Both the position numbers and the translations under genes were made by a program. Under the pieces are notes generated by a model. The model was not told where the DNA came from, searched no databases, and saw only the letters and a list, made by a program, of their open reading frames with translations. A stretch of 64,000 bases of DNA from Prorocentrum cordatum. Its lineage: Eukaryota; Sar; Dinophyceae; Prorocentrales; Prorocentraceae. Positions 22,468 through 32,790 of the stretch are shown here, piece by piece (position 1 is the stretch's first letter; each line of letters begins with the position of its first letter). The DNA is taken from assembly GCA_963575745.1 (NCBI GenBank), contig CAUYUJ010015743.1:118045-182044 (forward strand). The letters run 5' to 3'.

Positions 22468-23794
22468 CCCCTCGAGGCCTCCGAGAACACTCCCAAGAGG
22501 GCGTCAAAAGCCCAACGTTATCAGCTCTTTTTTGGACAACGTCCATGCTTTTAGTGTGCCTCTCGGACCGTCTTCAAGCCATCTTGGACGTCTTCGAGCG
22601 CTCTTGCACCGTCTCGGAGGCCTCCTGAACCGTCTGGGGAGCGCTTTCCAGCCTTCCGAAATCCCCCCGAAGGCCCGCAATGAGTCCTGGCCTCAGGGGC
22701 ACAGTGAGCACCGCGGGTGGCAGGAAGTTTGGGAAAAGTGGGAGTCGTCGTCGTCATCATCATCGTCCCCCCCTCTTTTTTCACCACTCAAGCCCTTCCA
22801 TCCCCGCCGTGAGCGCGACTGGGGCTTCCTTTGGGCCATCATGGGAGGGGCCTCCCTGGGGCGTTTGCGGGCCTTGAGGCCTTCATGGGGAGCCGCGGCT
22901 GACGCGGTAGCGGCGGAGAATGCCATCAAGGCCTCCTTCTTTGTCCTCGTCCTCCTCCTCACCCTTTGTCCGTTTTTTCTGCCATGACCTCTTTGTGGTA
23001 CTTTCGGGCTGCCCATGGACCCTGGCGAGGCCAGATATGGAACCCATCAAAACCCCATTCCACCCCGCGCCATGGCGGGCCGACAAGGCCCATAGCCACA
23101 GAAAGTTTACCTTTAACCCTACAAGTGCCCTCAGAGAACGCCCAGGAAGAGCGCGAGACGTCGAGGATGTGCAGATTTTCTCTACTTCAGGCGCGCTCGC
23201 CGGGATGGGTTCAGAATTAGAGGCCGGGTGTCAGAGTGCAGATATGTTTCGGCGAGGGCGTTCGGGTCAGACGTTCGGGTCAGGGCGTCAGGGGTTCGGG
23301 CAAGGGTGTTCGGGTCCGGGCGTTAGGCTTCGGATGCGAGGGTGGGGCCGCGTCGCCGCTGGCCTAGCCGTACTTCATGTACGGCAGGCCCGCGTTCGCG
23401 ATCGTGCGGGCGCGGCGCGTGGATGAGGGGGAGGACACTCGCTCCTCGTCCTTCTGCTGTCCTGCTGCTCCTGTTGCCCTTCCCATTTCCTCTTCGTCCT
23501 CCTCCTCGCTGCACACATCGGCTTTTTGGAACACCGACCGAGCTCACCATAGAGGATATCGATGATAATCTCGAATGTTGGCACAAGGCTGAACTTTGGG
23601 ATCGTCTTTTCGACCAGCATTGCAACTTAGCAAAGTCTCGGATTTTCAGAAGTGACCCGTCGTTGGCGATATTTTCTGTTGTGCCTGTTTTCTGGTGTCT
23701 GCTGCGCGGTGGAGCCAGAATCAGTCTTTCGCATACCCTGGACGAGCACTGAGCTTCCAGTGATGCCATCGCTGTTCAGGAAAGACCCCATCGT
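22468..23794 (+). other. Mostly unannotated; one weak open frame at 23342-23752
   Basis: A ~35-bp stretch around TTTTTTCACCACTCAAGCCC occurs at 22146 and again at 22777. The plus-strand frame 23342-23752 (136 codons) has a low-complexity first half. Its last ~75 residues have an ordinary mixed composition (rich in Asp, Glu, Leu and Trp), which hints at a coding fragment. I recognise no domain. Confidence 0.35.
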
Positions 23795-23849
23795 ATGTCC
23801 AAGCGAGGCGGAGGAACTCTAACGCATGGCGAGGAGAGGAGGGGAGGGG

Positions 23850-23944
23850 AGGAGGGGGGGGAGAAGAATTGTGATCGGAGGAGGAGGATGAGGAGGAGGA
23901 GGTGGAGGAGGAGGGGGATGAGGAGGAGGAGGGGGAGGGTAAAT
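23850..23944 (+). repeat. (GAG)/(GGA) microsatellite
   Basis: GGA and GAG triplets with GGGG interruptions, running directly into the GAT tract. Confidence 0.9.
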
Positions 23945-23945
23945 G

Positions 23946-23991
<46 letters not shown>

Positions 23992-24273
23992 GATGACGAT
24001 GCTGATGGCGATGATGATGGTGATGATGATGGTGATGATGATGATCATTATGCGGATGACGACGATGATGTTGCTGATGATGATGCTGATGATGCTGCTG
24101 CTGATGGTGATGGTGATGGTGATGGTGATGGTGATGGTGATCATGATGATGCTGATGATGATGATGCTGATGGTGATGGTGATGGTGATGGTGATGGCAA
24201 TGATGATGTTGATGCTGATGATGATACTGGTTGGGATTATGATGCTGATGATGATGCTGATGCTGATGCTGAT

Positions 24274-24345
<72 letters not shown>

Positions 24346-24451
24346 ACTGATGATATTGCTGATGATGCTGCTGCTGATGATACTGCTGCTGCTGATGATG
24401 CTGCTGCTGATGATGATACTGATGATACTGATGCTGACGTTTGCTGCTGAC

Positions 24452-24539
<88 letters not shown>

Positions 24540-24545
24540 ATGATG

Positions 24546-24578
<33 letters not shown>

Positions 24579-24647
24579 ATGATGATGATGATGATGATGA
24601 TGACGACGACGATGCTGCTGCTGATGATGATGATGATGATGATGATG

Positions 24648-24680
<33 letters not shown>

Positions 24681-24719
24681 ATGATGATGATGATGATGAT
24701 GATGACGACGAGCGATGCT
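23945..24719 (+). repeat. (GAT)n microsatellite
   Basis: About 775 bases of GATGAT with GGT, GCT and GAC variants. A ~111-bp block (about 24489-24599) is repeated at about 24608-24718. It gives poly-Asp, poly-Met and poly-His frames that are not genes. It runs into the N gap. Confidence 0.97.
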
Positions 24720-24819
24720 NNNNNNNNNNNNNNNNNNNNNNNNNNNNNNNNNNNNNNNNNNNNNNNNNNNNNNNNNNNNNNNNNNNNNNNNNNNNNNNNN
24801 NNNNNNNNNNNNNNNNNNN
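24720..24819. other. Assembly gap of 100 N
   Basis: Exactly 100 N. The round size suggests a placeholder of unknown true length. GATGCT lies to the left and GCTGCTGCT followed by CTCCTC to the right, so a GAT-to-GCT-to-CTC transition is hidden here. Confidence 0.99.
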
Positions 24820-24880
24820 GCTGCTGCTGCTGCTCCTCCTCCTCCTCCTCCTCCTCCTCCTCCTCCTCCTCCTCCCTCTC
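24820..24880 (+). repeat. (GCT)n then (CTC)n microsatellite
   Basis: Five GCT triplets, then about 15 CTC triplets. Confidence 0.95.
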
Positions 24881-25330
24881 CTCCCCTCCCTCCCATCTCC
24901 CTCCCTCCTGCCTCCTCCCTCGTCCTCCATCTTCCCTCTCCTCCTACTCTCTCTCGTCCCCCTGCCTCCTCGCCTCCTTGCCTCCCTGCCTCCTCCCACC
25001 TGCTCCTGCTCCTGCCGCTCCCGCGGCTCCCGCTCCTGCTCCTCTCCCCTCCCTGCCCTCGCGCCTGGGTCCGAGGGATCGGAGGGCCGCCGCCCAGGTC
25101 GGAGGGAGTGTGCTTGGGGAGTCCAAGGGAGGGAGGGAGGGAGTCCCGGGAGGGAGGGAGGGAGGGAGGGAGGGAGGTGGGAGGGAGGTAGGGGGGAGGA
25201 GGGATGGAGTCCAGGGTAGGGAGGGAGAGGGAGGGAAGTGGCTCCGGGTATGTCTATGTGTTTGTCGGAGGGAGTGTGCTTGGGAGGGAGGGAGGGTTCA
25301 TATCCCCAGCCCCAGACTTCCGGCGGAGAT
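24881..25330 (+). repeat. CT-rich tract followed by (GGGA)n
   Basis: 24881-25060 is CTCC-rich; 25080-25300 is GGGAGGGA-rich. No gene. Confidence 0.75.
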
Positions 25331-25479
25331 TTCGTCGCGTCATCCGCGGCGTAACTCATACATCTCGGTGTCCAGGGCCCGTCTCCGGGGCCCCAGGACC
25401 ATCCTCGAACATTGATCCAGGACGAGAATTCCCCCCCCCCCCTGGGGAAGGGGCCGAGACTTCTGGGGCCCGCAGACTG

Positions 25480-26000
25480 ACAAATGGTCCCCACGGCGTC
25501 TCCGCGCCCGTTTCGGCACACCCTCACGCGGATCGTGCCCCACAGGGAGCTCCACCTCTCCACCTACGGCCCCTGTGGGTCTGGCGCGCATGCCGCCCCA
25601 GGTCCCTTTCAGCACTACGCTCGCGCGCATCGTGCCCCACGGGGAACTCCCTCTCACACGGTCCGTGCCCCGTAGTGAGATCAGCGCCCTTCTGCGTGCT
25701 TGCTCCAGACGCCCCTGTCCGCACTGCCCGAACTCCATGCCTCCCGTGGAGCGCAGTATATCAGGAGAGGGCCAGGCCCTGCACCGCACTCAACGGCACA
25801 GGCCCACTGTGGCACGCCCCTCACGCGTTCCGATCCCCTGAGGAAGTTTTGCCTCCAGCCTCAGAAGCAGGCTCAGATGCAGGACTCGCATGCCGCCGCC
25901 CCGCCCATTTCGGCACACCGCTCCCGCGTTTCATGGAGTCATGGCCCACATGCCGCCCCTCGACCATGTCGGCACACCGCTTACACGAACCGTACACCAG
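25480..26000 (+). repeat. Degenerate dispersed ~60-90-bp repeat
   Basis: Blocks of the form TTTCGGCACACC / CTCACGCG / ATCGTGCCCCAC / GGGAGCTCC recur near 25512, 25605 and 25900-25990 with strong divergence. Confidence 0.55.
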
Positions 26001-26029
26001 CTGACTGTGCAAAGTTTCCACCACCCACA

Positions 26030-26330
26030 GCAACAAAAACACACAGTAACATGTAGCAGCACCGACAACACTAGCACAACTCACCGACCATCCACCACCA
26101 TCAATAGTAGCAGCAAAATACCGACAACACCGACTCAGCCCTCACCAACGCCGACCACCACTGACCAACAACATCACCAACACCAACGAGCAGCACTGAC
26201 CACCAGCGGCCAACAGCATCGACCACCGCAGACCACCACCGACCACCAAAAAGCACCGACAATCAACATTGACCACAGCACACGCACCGACTACCAGCAC
26301 TGACCATCAGCAGGCAACACCGACCACAAA
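26030..26330 (+). repeat. Degenerate CACCGACCA repeat
   Basis: Words ACCACCGACCA, CACCGACAACA and CACTGACCA in irregular tandem. Low complexity, no gene. Confidence 0.7.
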
Positions 26331-26589
26331 CTGAATCCTAAACCTCGTCTTCATCATGTTCTATTTACCTCAGTTCGTGTACCAGTTCACCCGCACTTTC
26401 TGTTTGTGCCGGTCCGTGCACTGTTCCGCCCACTTTTCCTCTCTCTACGGGCACGGGCCTATTTTGTGTATCATTCCCGCCCAACACCTCCTGCAACCCT
26501 TGGGCGCGGAACTTCTGAGGCTGCGGAATCCCGCCCCACACTAAACGGCACGGACACTGCAGTGCCAGGTACTGCGCCGCTCCGCCTCC

Positions 26590-27004
26590 GTTCGTTCGCT
26601 CCGCTCCCCCCCCTCCTTCCCCCTCCATTTCCATCCTCCTCTCCTCCTCCCCCTCCCCTCCTCCCCTCCCTTGTCCCATTCCCTCCTCTCCCCCGTCCCC
26701 TCTCCTTTCCCTCGCCCCCTCTCCTCCCCCTCCCCCTCCTCCTCCCCTCCTCGCCTTTCCGTCCTCCTCCCCCTCCCCCTCCCCCTTTTTCTCCCCCTCC
26801 CCTCCCCCTCCCCTCCTCTTTCCCTCCTCCCCCCCTCGTCCCTCCAGGGGGCTCGCGGGGCCACGCTGCGCCGCACGTCGTCGGGGCCGGCGTCCGCGTG
26901 CGCGCAGGCCCGCGGTGGGGCGGGGCGACGCGGCGCGACGTTGAAGAGGAGGAGGAGGAGGAGGAGGAGGAGGAGGAGGAGGAGGAGGAGGAGGAGGAGG
27001 AGGA
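26590..27004 (+). repeat. CT-rich tract, GC-rich spacer and (GAG)n
   Basis: 26590-26850 is CCCCTCC-rich, 26860-26940 is a GC-rich spacer and 26945-27004 is pure GAG. The GAG tract ends 11 bases before the spliced-leader relic. Confidence 0.9.
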
Positions 27005-27014
27005 GGGGAGCAGG

Positions 27015-27036
27015 TCCGTAACCATTTTGGCTCAAG
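27015..27036 (+). other. Genomic relic of the dinoflagellate spliced leader (DinoSL)
   Basis: Twenty-one of 22 positions match the known DinoSL: the 3' 15 bases CCATTTTGGCTCAAG are exact, and the only mismatch is one A for G after CCGTA. The leader is normally joined to mRNA by trans-splicing, so a genomic copy upstream of an open frame means a trans-spliced mRNA was reverse transcribed and reinserted. The next 20 bases (CAGTAG...GCTCAG) loosely resemble an older, decayed second leader. Confidence 0.9.
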
Positions 27037-27162
27037 TCAGTAGTGTTTCGCTCAGGACGAGAGTTTTGGCACAGGGGGGACAGCGGCCCCTACCAGCTTT
27101 CAGTTTGGTACAGTACTGGGGCATCAGCCCCCGCTCTTTGCTGTACAATTTCTCACAGACAA

Positions 27163-27274
27163 TGCCAGGTTGGGGCTGTCGCTCCTGCAACCTGTGGAAC
27201 ACTGGCAACCGCGCAAAATGTCACGGATGTGGAGCTTACAACCGACGGCAAGCAGCCCAGTGGTCAGGCCTCTT
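27163..27274 (+). pseudogene. Retroposed gene, 5' part: RanBP2-type zinc finger (split by the copia element)
   Basis: An ATG at 27163 lies 127 bases after the SL relic. Residues 4-23 fit the RanBP2-type finger exactly: W4-x-C6-x2-C9-x3-N13-x6-C20-x2-C23. Such fingers bind single-stranded RNA or ubiquitin. The frame is cut at 27274 by the LTR. If the element and one CTCTT are removed, the frame continues without a stop into 44999-45524, a region with a predicted coiled coil. I do not recognise the gene. One possibility is the ORF1 protein of a LINE-type element, another a host RNA-binding protein. The SL relic shows that this copy came from an mRNA; the insertion shows that it is now broken. 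Confidence 0.75.
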
Positions 27275-27516
27275 ACTTTAAGGGTAGGTCTTTGGGAGAT
27301 GTTATAGTATCGGGAGCATAGCTCGCGCGCGCCGATGCCTTTGGCCCAAGGCACGCGCGCCCTATTTGCCCGGACACCGCGAGTGTTCGCTATGTGCTGG
27401 AAACATCATTACATCGATCTTATCCTATCTTATCCGTCCACCCCTCATACTGTACCTTCACAGCAGAGCGATGGGCGCTATTTGCCATATTTGAGCTACC
27501 AGGCTCACTTTCGACT
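27275..27516 (+). repeat. 5' LTR (242 bp)
   Basis: Compared with the 3' LTR it has five substitutions and lacks a 4-bp TAGG duplication. It begins ACTTTAAGGG and ends TTTCGACT, not the canonical TG...CA. It contains two in-frame ATGs (27335 and 27392) that open the Gag frame. Confidence 0.9.
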
Positions 27517-28816
27517 TGGTAGCGGAGCTGGCCGCACTCTCGTGTGGTCAGCTCTTGCTCTTCTTAGCCTCATTTTCTTCGGCACGATCTTCGTGACCAC
27601 CTACCACCCTGCGCCACCACTCCCAGTACGTTTACGAGGATCTATCCAAGAACAAGAAGCAACACGAGAGGTACGACGTCTAGACGACCAGACTGGTACC
27701 ATATACGCTTCATCATTGCGTTACCACCAACCGCTCGGCAACGAGCTAACAGCGCAATACTTGAAGCAGGGGCGGGGGGACCCGCCAGACAGAGCGCCTC
27801 GAAGACTCGACAAGGCGCTACCCCAGCGCGACAACGCGCATCATAACCGTCCTTCTCTACACATTCTCGGGCTAGTCGTTTTCGCTATTATATGGTTCGC
27901 GCTGGGGGCAGCAATCGGACACATGCGTCGAGGAGAAAACAGCACCGATGGGCAAACACATGGCCCATATTGGGACCCTCAAGGTAATGTACCTTTTCGT
28001 GAGTACATCTACGAGGTCAACGCATGGCTCAACGTTACTAGCGGACGTATGACGCCACAGGCCCAAGCGGCCGCAATACAACGCGGCCTAGGTGGCCTAG
28101 CGAGGACATTCGCCATGAGGGTACCGCCTGACATTATAAACTATGGTGCTGACATCGATGGGGTCCACACAGACCCAGTGACCTACAACATGTTCCTCCT
28201 AAGCATGAAGTTCGAACGCCTGGAAGATGAGCGACAGCTCACTTCCGGCACACAACTCATCGACTTCCACGTGCCTCACGGGGAACGAATCGATGTCATT
28301 ATAAACTATGGTGCTGACATCGATGGGGTCCACACAGACCCAGTGACCTACATCATGTTCCTCCTAAGCATGAAGTTCGAACGCCTGGAAGATGAGCGAC
28401 AACTCACTTCCGGCACACAACTCATCGACTTCCACGTGCCTCACGGGGAACGAATCGATGTCACCCTTACCCGATTCGAAATGGCCCGACTTGAGGCACA
28501 GTCGGTGGGATTTGACCTTCCCAACTTCCAACTGCTAACCACTATCCTATTCCGCGCCTTAGGCGTCGGCAACCAGCGAGCCATGCAACTCTTACAGCCA
28601 CTCAATCACCAAATGCCCCGAACACAACAACAGTATGATGAGTTGCTGGAGAGGATGCGTTCGATAGGCCACCTATCTGAACGGTCTCCTGGTAACATAG
28701 GATCTGTGTTTGGAAGAGGAAGGGGATCTGGTAGTGGAAATTTCTACACTACCTTGACTACTGAAGCCCAGCCTGGAAACGAGCCCTCAAGCATATGGGC
28801 CGATGACCCAGGATAA
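27335..28816 (+). CDS. Gag-like protein with two N-terminal hydrophobic segments
   Basis: 493 codons; the first ATG lies in the LTR and another in-frame ATG at 27923 (residue 197) is a plausible start. Residues ~205-470 match the general pattern of copia Gag in dinoflagellates: an FREYIYEVNAWL-type helix, a long helical middle and an IGHLSERSPGNIGS-like end. Residues ~68-90 and ~175-197 are hydrophobic and could span a membrane if translation starts upstream; this is unusual for copia Gag. Residues 267-321 are repeated at 322-376. The frame ends at TAA 28814-28816, yet the same frame stays open for another 900 bases into the CCHC region. The stop is thus a mutation or a readthrough site. Confidence 0.8.
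   Translation: MPLAQGTRALFARTPRVFAMCWKHHYIDLILSYPSTPHTVPSQQSDGRYLPYLSYQAHFRLGSGAGRTLVWSALALLSLIFFGTIFVTTYHPAPPLPVRLRGSIQEQEATREVRRLDDQTGTIYASSLRYHQPLGNELTAQYLKQGRGDPPDRAPRRLDKALPQRDNAHHNRPSLHILGLVVFAIIWFALGAAIGHMRRGENSTDGQTHGPYWDPQGNVPFREYIYEVNAWLNVTSGRMTPQAQAAAIQRGLGGLARTFAMRVPPDIINYGADIDGVHTDPVTYNMFLLSMKFERLEDERQLTSGTQLIDFHVPHGERIDVIINYGADIDGVHTDPVTYIMFLLSMKFERLEDERQLTSGTQLIDFHVPHGERIDVTLTRFEMARLEAQSVGFDLPNFQLLTTILFRALGVGNQRAMQLLQPLNHQMPRTQQQYDELLERMRSIGHLSERSPGNIGSVFGRGRGSGSGNFYTTLTTEAQPGNEPSSIWADDPG
27517..27531 (+). promoter_or_regulatory. Primer-binding site, initiator tRNA-Met-like
   Basis: TGGTAGCGGAGCTGG directly follows the LTR. Its start is complementary to a tRNA 3' end reading CUCCGCUACCA, which fits the initiator Met tRNA acceptor of many eukaryotes (ends GCUACCA). 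Copia-type elements commonly prime from tRNAiMet. The host tRNA is not in the window, so identity is inferred. Confidence 0.75.
28133..28462 (+). repeat. 165-bp in-frame tandem duplication within Gag
   Basis: 28133-28297 and 28298-28462 are near-identical (AACATG versus ATCATG, CAGCTC versus CAACTC). The unit is 55 codons, so the frame is kept. Confidence 0.97.
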
Positions 28817-29740
28817 TCCACTGCTTTATTAGCAGGGGATCGATCGCAACCAAGCGGGGCAACCAGCCCTCCTTCTAGAGAACCACAACCACACCGCTCC
28901 TTATGGGGGGAATCAAACCCCCTAACCGACGGTGTATCCACCTACTTGGGAGACGAGGATTTCGACTCCGGCACCGATACAGACACTATATCATCAGATG
29001 GTGTTGAAGTTCTAGATTGGTCAGATATCATGAATATGGATAACGACAATCGGCGTGCTGAACATTTGTTCTGGTTACTACAACAAGCTAAACCAAGGTG
29101 GAGGAGGTTCACGCGAAAACCAGTGCGTCGTGTTAGAAGGAGGATACGGAGAAGTTTTAAGGGAAAAGGTAAAGGTAAGCGAGGTCGTCGGAGGTTGAAC
29201 GGACGAGGCATCGCGGCATTTCTCCAGAGGCTCTCAGATGAACAACATGATGAGATATTCTTTGGGGGAAAAGGCCGTGGTAAAGGCCGTAGAGGGACCT
29301 CAGGAAAAGGCAAAGGCAGGCGGGGAAACCCGCGAGGTAGCGACGGCCAGGTTCTTAAATGCCATGAATGTGGTAGTTCCGATCATCTTGTACGAGATTG
29401 TCCAGTGAGGGGAAATGGAAAGGGCAGGTCGACCGAAGTCCATTTTGGCTCAAGTGAACCATCCATTGAGTATCTGAGCCTCCAGGACTTTGAGGCTATG
29501 GAGCAGATATTTTTCACTTGGGTTGTTGGCATGGACAACGTCGACGAGCTCGAGGCGTATGGTCATGGATTGTACGCGTACTACCTCGAGTACGTCCGCC
29601 GGTTCGTTATGGGCAATAACGAGCTCACTCCCGTGGACACGGTACGCTGGGAAACCAGCCTCTTTCTTTCTTCGACTGGATGTTCGGGAACCCAGGCAAC
29701 ATCATGGCCTACGAGAGTAGCGACGAGGACACCACTATAG
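28817..29740 (+). CDS. Gag continuation: basic region and CCHC zinc knuckle
   Basis: The frame continues from the TAA at 28814 without another stop to 29740; no good ATG is needed if the stop is read through (an in-frame ATG lies at 29030). A Lys/Arg/Gly-rich stretch (about 29095-29330) precedes a retroviral-type knuckle, C-x2-C-x4-H-x4-C, encoded at 29360-29401, that would package RNA. A spliced-leader relic lies just after it and is translated in frame. Near 29650 the frame gives way to the next (-1) frame at a GNRA hairpin (29646-29659). Confidence 0.8.
   Translation, partial: STALLAGDRSQPSGATSPPSREPQPHRSLWGESNPLTDGVSTYLGDEDFDSGTDTDTISSDGVEVLDWSDIMNMDNDNRRAEHLFWLLQQAKPRWRRFTRKPVRRVRRRIRRSFKGKGKGKRGRRRLNGRGIAAFLQRLSDEQHDEIFFGGKGRGKGRRGTSGKGKGRRGNPRGSDGQVLKCHECGSSDHLVRDCPVRGNGKGRSTEVHFGSSEPSIEYLSLQDFEAMEQIFFTWVVGMDNVDELEAYGHGLYAYYLEYVRRFVMGNNELTPVDTVRWETSLFLSSTGCSGTQATSWPTRVATRTPL
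29432..29454 (+). other. Spliced-leader relic embedded in the gag coding region
   Basis: The last 15 bases, CCATTTTGGCTCAAG, are an exact match to DinoSL. The preceding CCGAAGT matches CCGTAG with one substitution and one extra base. Chance is very unlikely for a 15-base identity. The site is inside the open frame after the zinc knuckle. It implies that an internally trans-spliced element RNA was once copied back into the element lineage (inference). Confidence 0.85.
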
Positions 29741-31877
29741 AGGCTTCGCCTTCCGAGGTTCAACGACACCTCGAACCTCCGCCCGAAATCCCGCCTGGAA
29801 ACAGGCCGTCTTTGATGGGAGAATATCCCCAGACCACTGAAGACTTAATTGAAATGGAGTCTCAGGCATTTGTTCAGGCCTTCATTGCAGGCGAACCAGA
29901 TACTCCGTTTATACCTCCTGGTTCGCTTGCTCCAGGCGAATATGGACCACGCACCCTTTTGCAGACCCTCATGAGGATGCATGAGATACTTATTACTGGT
30001 TATCCTGAGAGTCAAGAACATATCGAAGCTGACATTATGATAGAACAGGATACTGATGCTTGTGGTAGCTCAGAGCTGTTGTTGGCAGCTCTGACTCTCA
30101 TTGACAGCGTGCATCCTCAGGACGTGCAGAGACACTTGATATACTCCCGTGGTAGATGGCGTAATGCTCTAGAAATGGCTATTGCTATGCGCGGTCATGA
30201 TCTTCCTCCGCCAGGATGGGGTCTCCAGGCGGTGGGAATGTGGCCAAACCATACGGCCATGCGCAATATTGCCGGGCAGCCTGTGCTCGGCAACGAGCCT
30301 GAGCCGACAACAGCGCCTCCTACCCCGGGACAGCCGAGCGACGCACAGACGCCGGCTATGCAGGGAAACCTGCCTGTACCAGATACGCCAATGGCCATCA
30401 TCATAGGTAGTTCGACATCAGAAGAAGTTGAAGGCGATGGTTGCGGGTTAGATGAGGATGACGTCACCATCCTCATGATGGACGTGAATGGTGAGGAAGA
30501 GGTTGACTTCGATCCTGATGAGTCTGAATCATCATCACCATCGGCACAAGCGCCATTTGCGCCGAGCTCCATCCAGCAGGGAGACCTGCCTCCATCGGAC
30601 GATCCATCTGGGATCGCACAGGAGCCTCCTCAGGCACCTCCACCGGGTGCCGCTCCTGCTGCTTCGGCAGCTTCTTCTGATGAGAACACCAGAAGGTCTC
30701 GTTCCCATACGCGCGTCAGAGAAGAGCCACATCCACAGGCTCGACTTCCTCGTGAGTGGAGGCAGGCTGGCCCAAAAGAACACGCTCTTAGGAGAGGTGG
30801 CCAGCTACTTCCGTACAACGACCCAAGACGCCGAAAAGGGGAACACTCGGCCTTCGGCAAGGGCAACCCTGCCTATAGGGGCAGTGATGGCAAGGCCATC
30901 CGCGGAGGCTATCAGATTGCAACAAGTATCCGCCGCCCTGAAATTCAAGAAGCGCGGACTCAGCTGCGAGACATTATCGCGGCGCGCAAGCAGTATAGGC
31001 CTCACGCAGCATGCGGACCTTGTTCCGAGCCGTTCCAGAACCACAGGCCAGGATGCCCCGTTGGCAACAACGAAGGCCTGAGCCCCAACAGGGGCAAAAC
31101 CCCTCATAAAGAGGGCCATCCGCAACTTATCCCGATGACACAGGACGAGATCGCAGAAGTGAATCGTCGTCTCGGGATCTTGAGCCACCTGGATCCGAAA
31201 GAAGAAGAGAAGCCTACTCCTGTTCCAAGGGGACTGGTAGCCACGACCCAGGAAGAAAAAGACGCGCTCTTTAGTCTTCCTAGTATGCGAGGAAACTCGC
31301 CTGGCGTCTCTAGCGAGTCCCAACAACCAGAACCGACAATCAAGGGCGAGAAAAAGGCTCAACGTGTGGCGGAGGACGAGGAGCGTATGCGGACAGCAGA
31401 AGAACGCACTCGCGAGGCAACTCGCAAGATGTTGGAGGATTCTAGTAAGATCTACATGAAGGGGGCTACGAAGCCCCCACTCCCACTAACTTCGAAGGCT
31501 AAGAGTGAACCCCCGACACCTAAGCCGTCCTCGGTGCCGAAACCGAAGACGAGCCCTCAGGACCCTGGGCCAGACGTGCAGATGGGAGAGAGCGTGATCC
31601 ACCGCCGCTTTACTGTGGAAAATTGCCAACCTTTTCCTCCGGAACCCGGGGGTCGCCCCCCCCCCCCCTCCGAAATCCCACCCCCCCCCCTGGTGGAACC
31701 TCCCCCCCCCCCCCCCCCCCCCCGGAACCCAACCCTCCCCCCCCCCCCCCCCCCCCTCCTCCCGGCAAACCCCCCCTCCCACCCCTCCCCCCCCCCCCCC
31801 CCCCCCCGGATCCGGAAAAACCGGGGGGGTCACTACCGGTTAGAACCCCCCCCCCCCCCCCCCCTCCCCCCCCCGCG

Positions 31878-31918
<41 letters not shown>

Positions 31919-32199
31919 TACTCACCGCCAGCAAACGACTCCGGGTCCCCACCACCGTCCGCATCACATCCCCCACTGGTGTTCCCAGCACCACTGTCCT
32001 CACCACCGCTGTCCCCACTGGTTCCACCACCGCCCCTACTGTCCCCACCAGTGGCCCCACCACTGTCGCACTGTCCCCGCTGTCCCCAGAACTGTTCCCA
32101 CCACGGTTCCACTCTCCCCACTGTCTCCACGGCCCCAACCACTGCCCGACTATCCCCACTGTCCCCACTGTCCCACTGACTCCTCCGCTGTCCCACTGA
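29680..32199 (+). CDS. Element linker protein: acidic and proline-rich, no known domain
   Basis: Reads in the -1 frame relative to Gag; the first ATG is 29680, but the frame is already open upstream with the hairpin at 29646 in its usual Gly-Asn phase. Residues ~40-190 are helical and well composed, possibly a capsid-associated part. Then come acidic and Ser/Pro-rich stretches and a charged coiled-coil-like segment (about 31340-31460). Element-derived coding ends near 31640. From there to 32199 the frame runs through the nested poly-C/CACTGTCCC insertion and is not native. The native frame resumes in the same phase after about 32790. Confidence 0.65.
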
Positions 32200-32790
32200 G
32201 CTGTCCCACTGTTCCCACCACTGTCCCCACTGTCCCCACCACTGTCCCCACTGTACCTCTGTCCCATTGTCCCACCGCCGTCCTCGCCACCGCCTTCACC
32301 ACTGTCCCCACCACCATTGTACCCTCCACTGTCCCACTGTTTCCACCTCATTCCCATTGTCCCCACACCACTGTCCCCACCACCACCGTCACCACCACTG
32401 TCCACTGTCCCCCCCTGTTCCCACCATTGTCCCCACCACTGTCCCCACCACTACCGTCCCCACCACTGTCCCACTGTCCCACTGTCCCCACCACTGTCCC
32501 GCTATCCCCTCACCACTGTCCCCACCAACACCGTCCCCACCACTGTCCGCACCCCCACTCGGTTTTCGAGGGGGGGGGGGTTCGAACCGGTAGTGACCCC
32601 CCCCGGTTTTCCGGATCCGGAGGGTGGGGGGGGGGGGAGGGTTCGAACCGGTAGTGACCCCCCCCCTTTTCATGATGAGCTGGGGGGGGGGGGGAGGGGT
32701 TCGAACCGGTAGTGACCCCCCCCCGGTTTTCCGGGAGGGGGGGGGGGGGAGGGGTTCGAACCGGTAGTGACCCCCCCCGGTTTTCCGCCA
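31650..32790. repeat. Nested low-complexity insertion bounded by inverted repeats
   Basis: C-runs (31655-31920), a CCACTGTCCC-type satellite (31920-32560) and G-runs (32570-32755). An inverted block, GGATCCGGAAAAACC...GGTCACTACCGG, at about 31808-31846 is mirrored at 32580-32622 (GAACCGGTAGTGACC...GGTTTTCCGGATCC). Further direct copies of the right-hand block lie near 32644, 32700 and 32756. The insertion separates two parts of one reading frame that keep the same phase. TTTTCC lies at both edges and could be a target duplication or part of the repeat. The homopolymer length is suspect as sequence. Confidence 0.75.

Noticed and set aside
23795-25219. 474-codon ORF through the GAT/GAG tract and the N gap
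   Set aside because: It is poly-Met/Asp, unknown and Leu/Pro low complexity translated through 100 N.
27291-27305. LTR starting at TGTTATAG (canonical TG) with GGGAGA as the polypurine tract
   Set aside because: The bases before this TG are also shared by both LTR copies back to ACTT, and only the longer LTR gives a matching CTCTT duplication and a restored host frame.
32580-32775. GGTTCGAACC words looking like tRNA T-loops
   Set aside because: They belong to the repeated GAACCGGTAGTGACC block with G/C homopolymers. No acceptor, D or anticodon arms can be folded around them.
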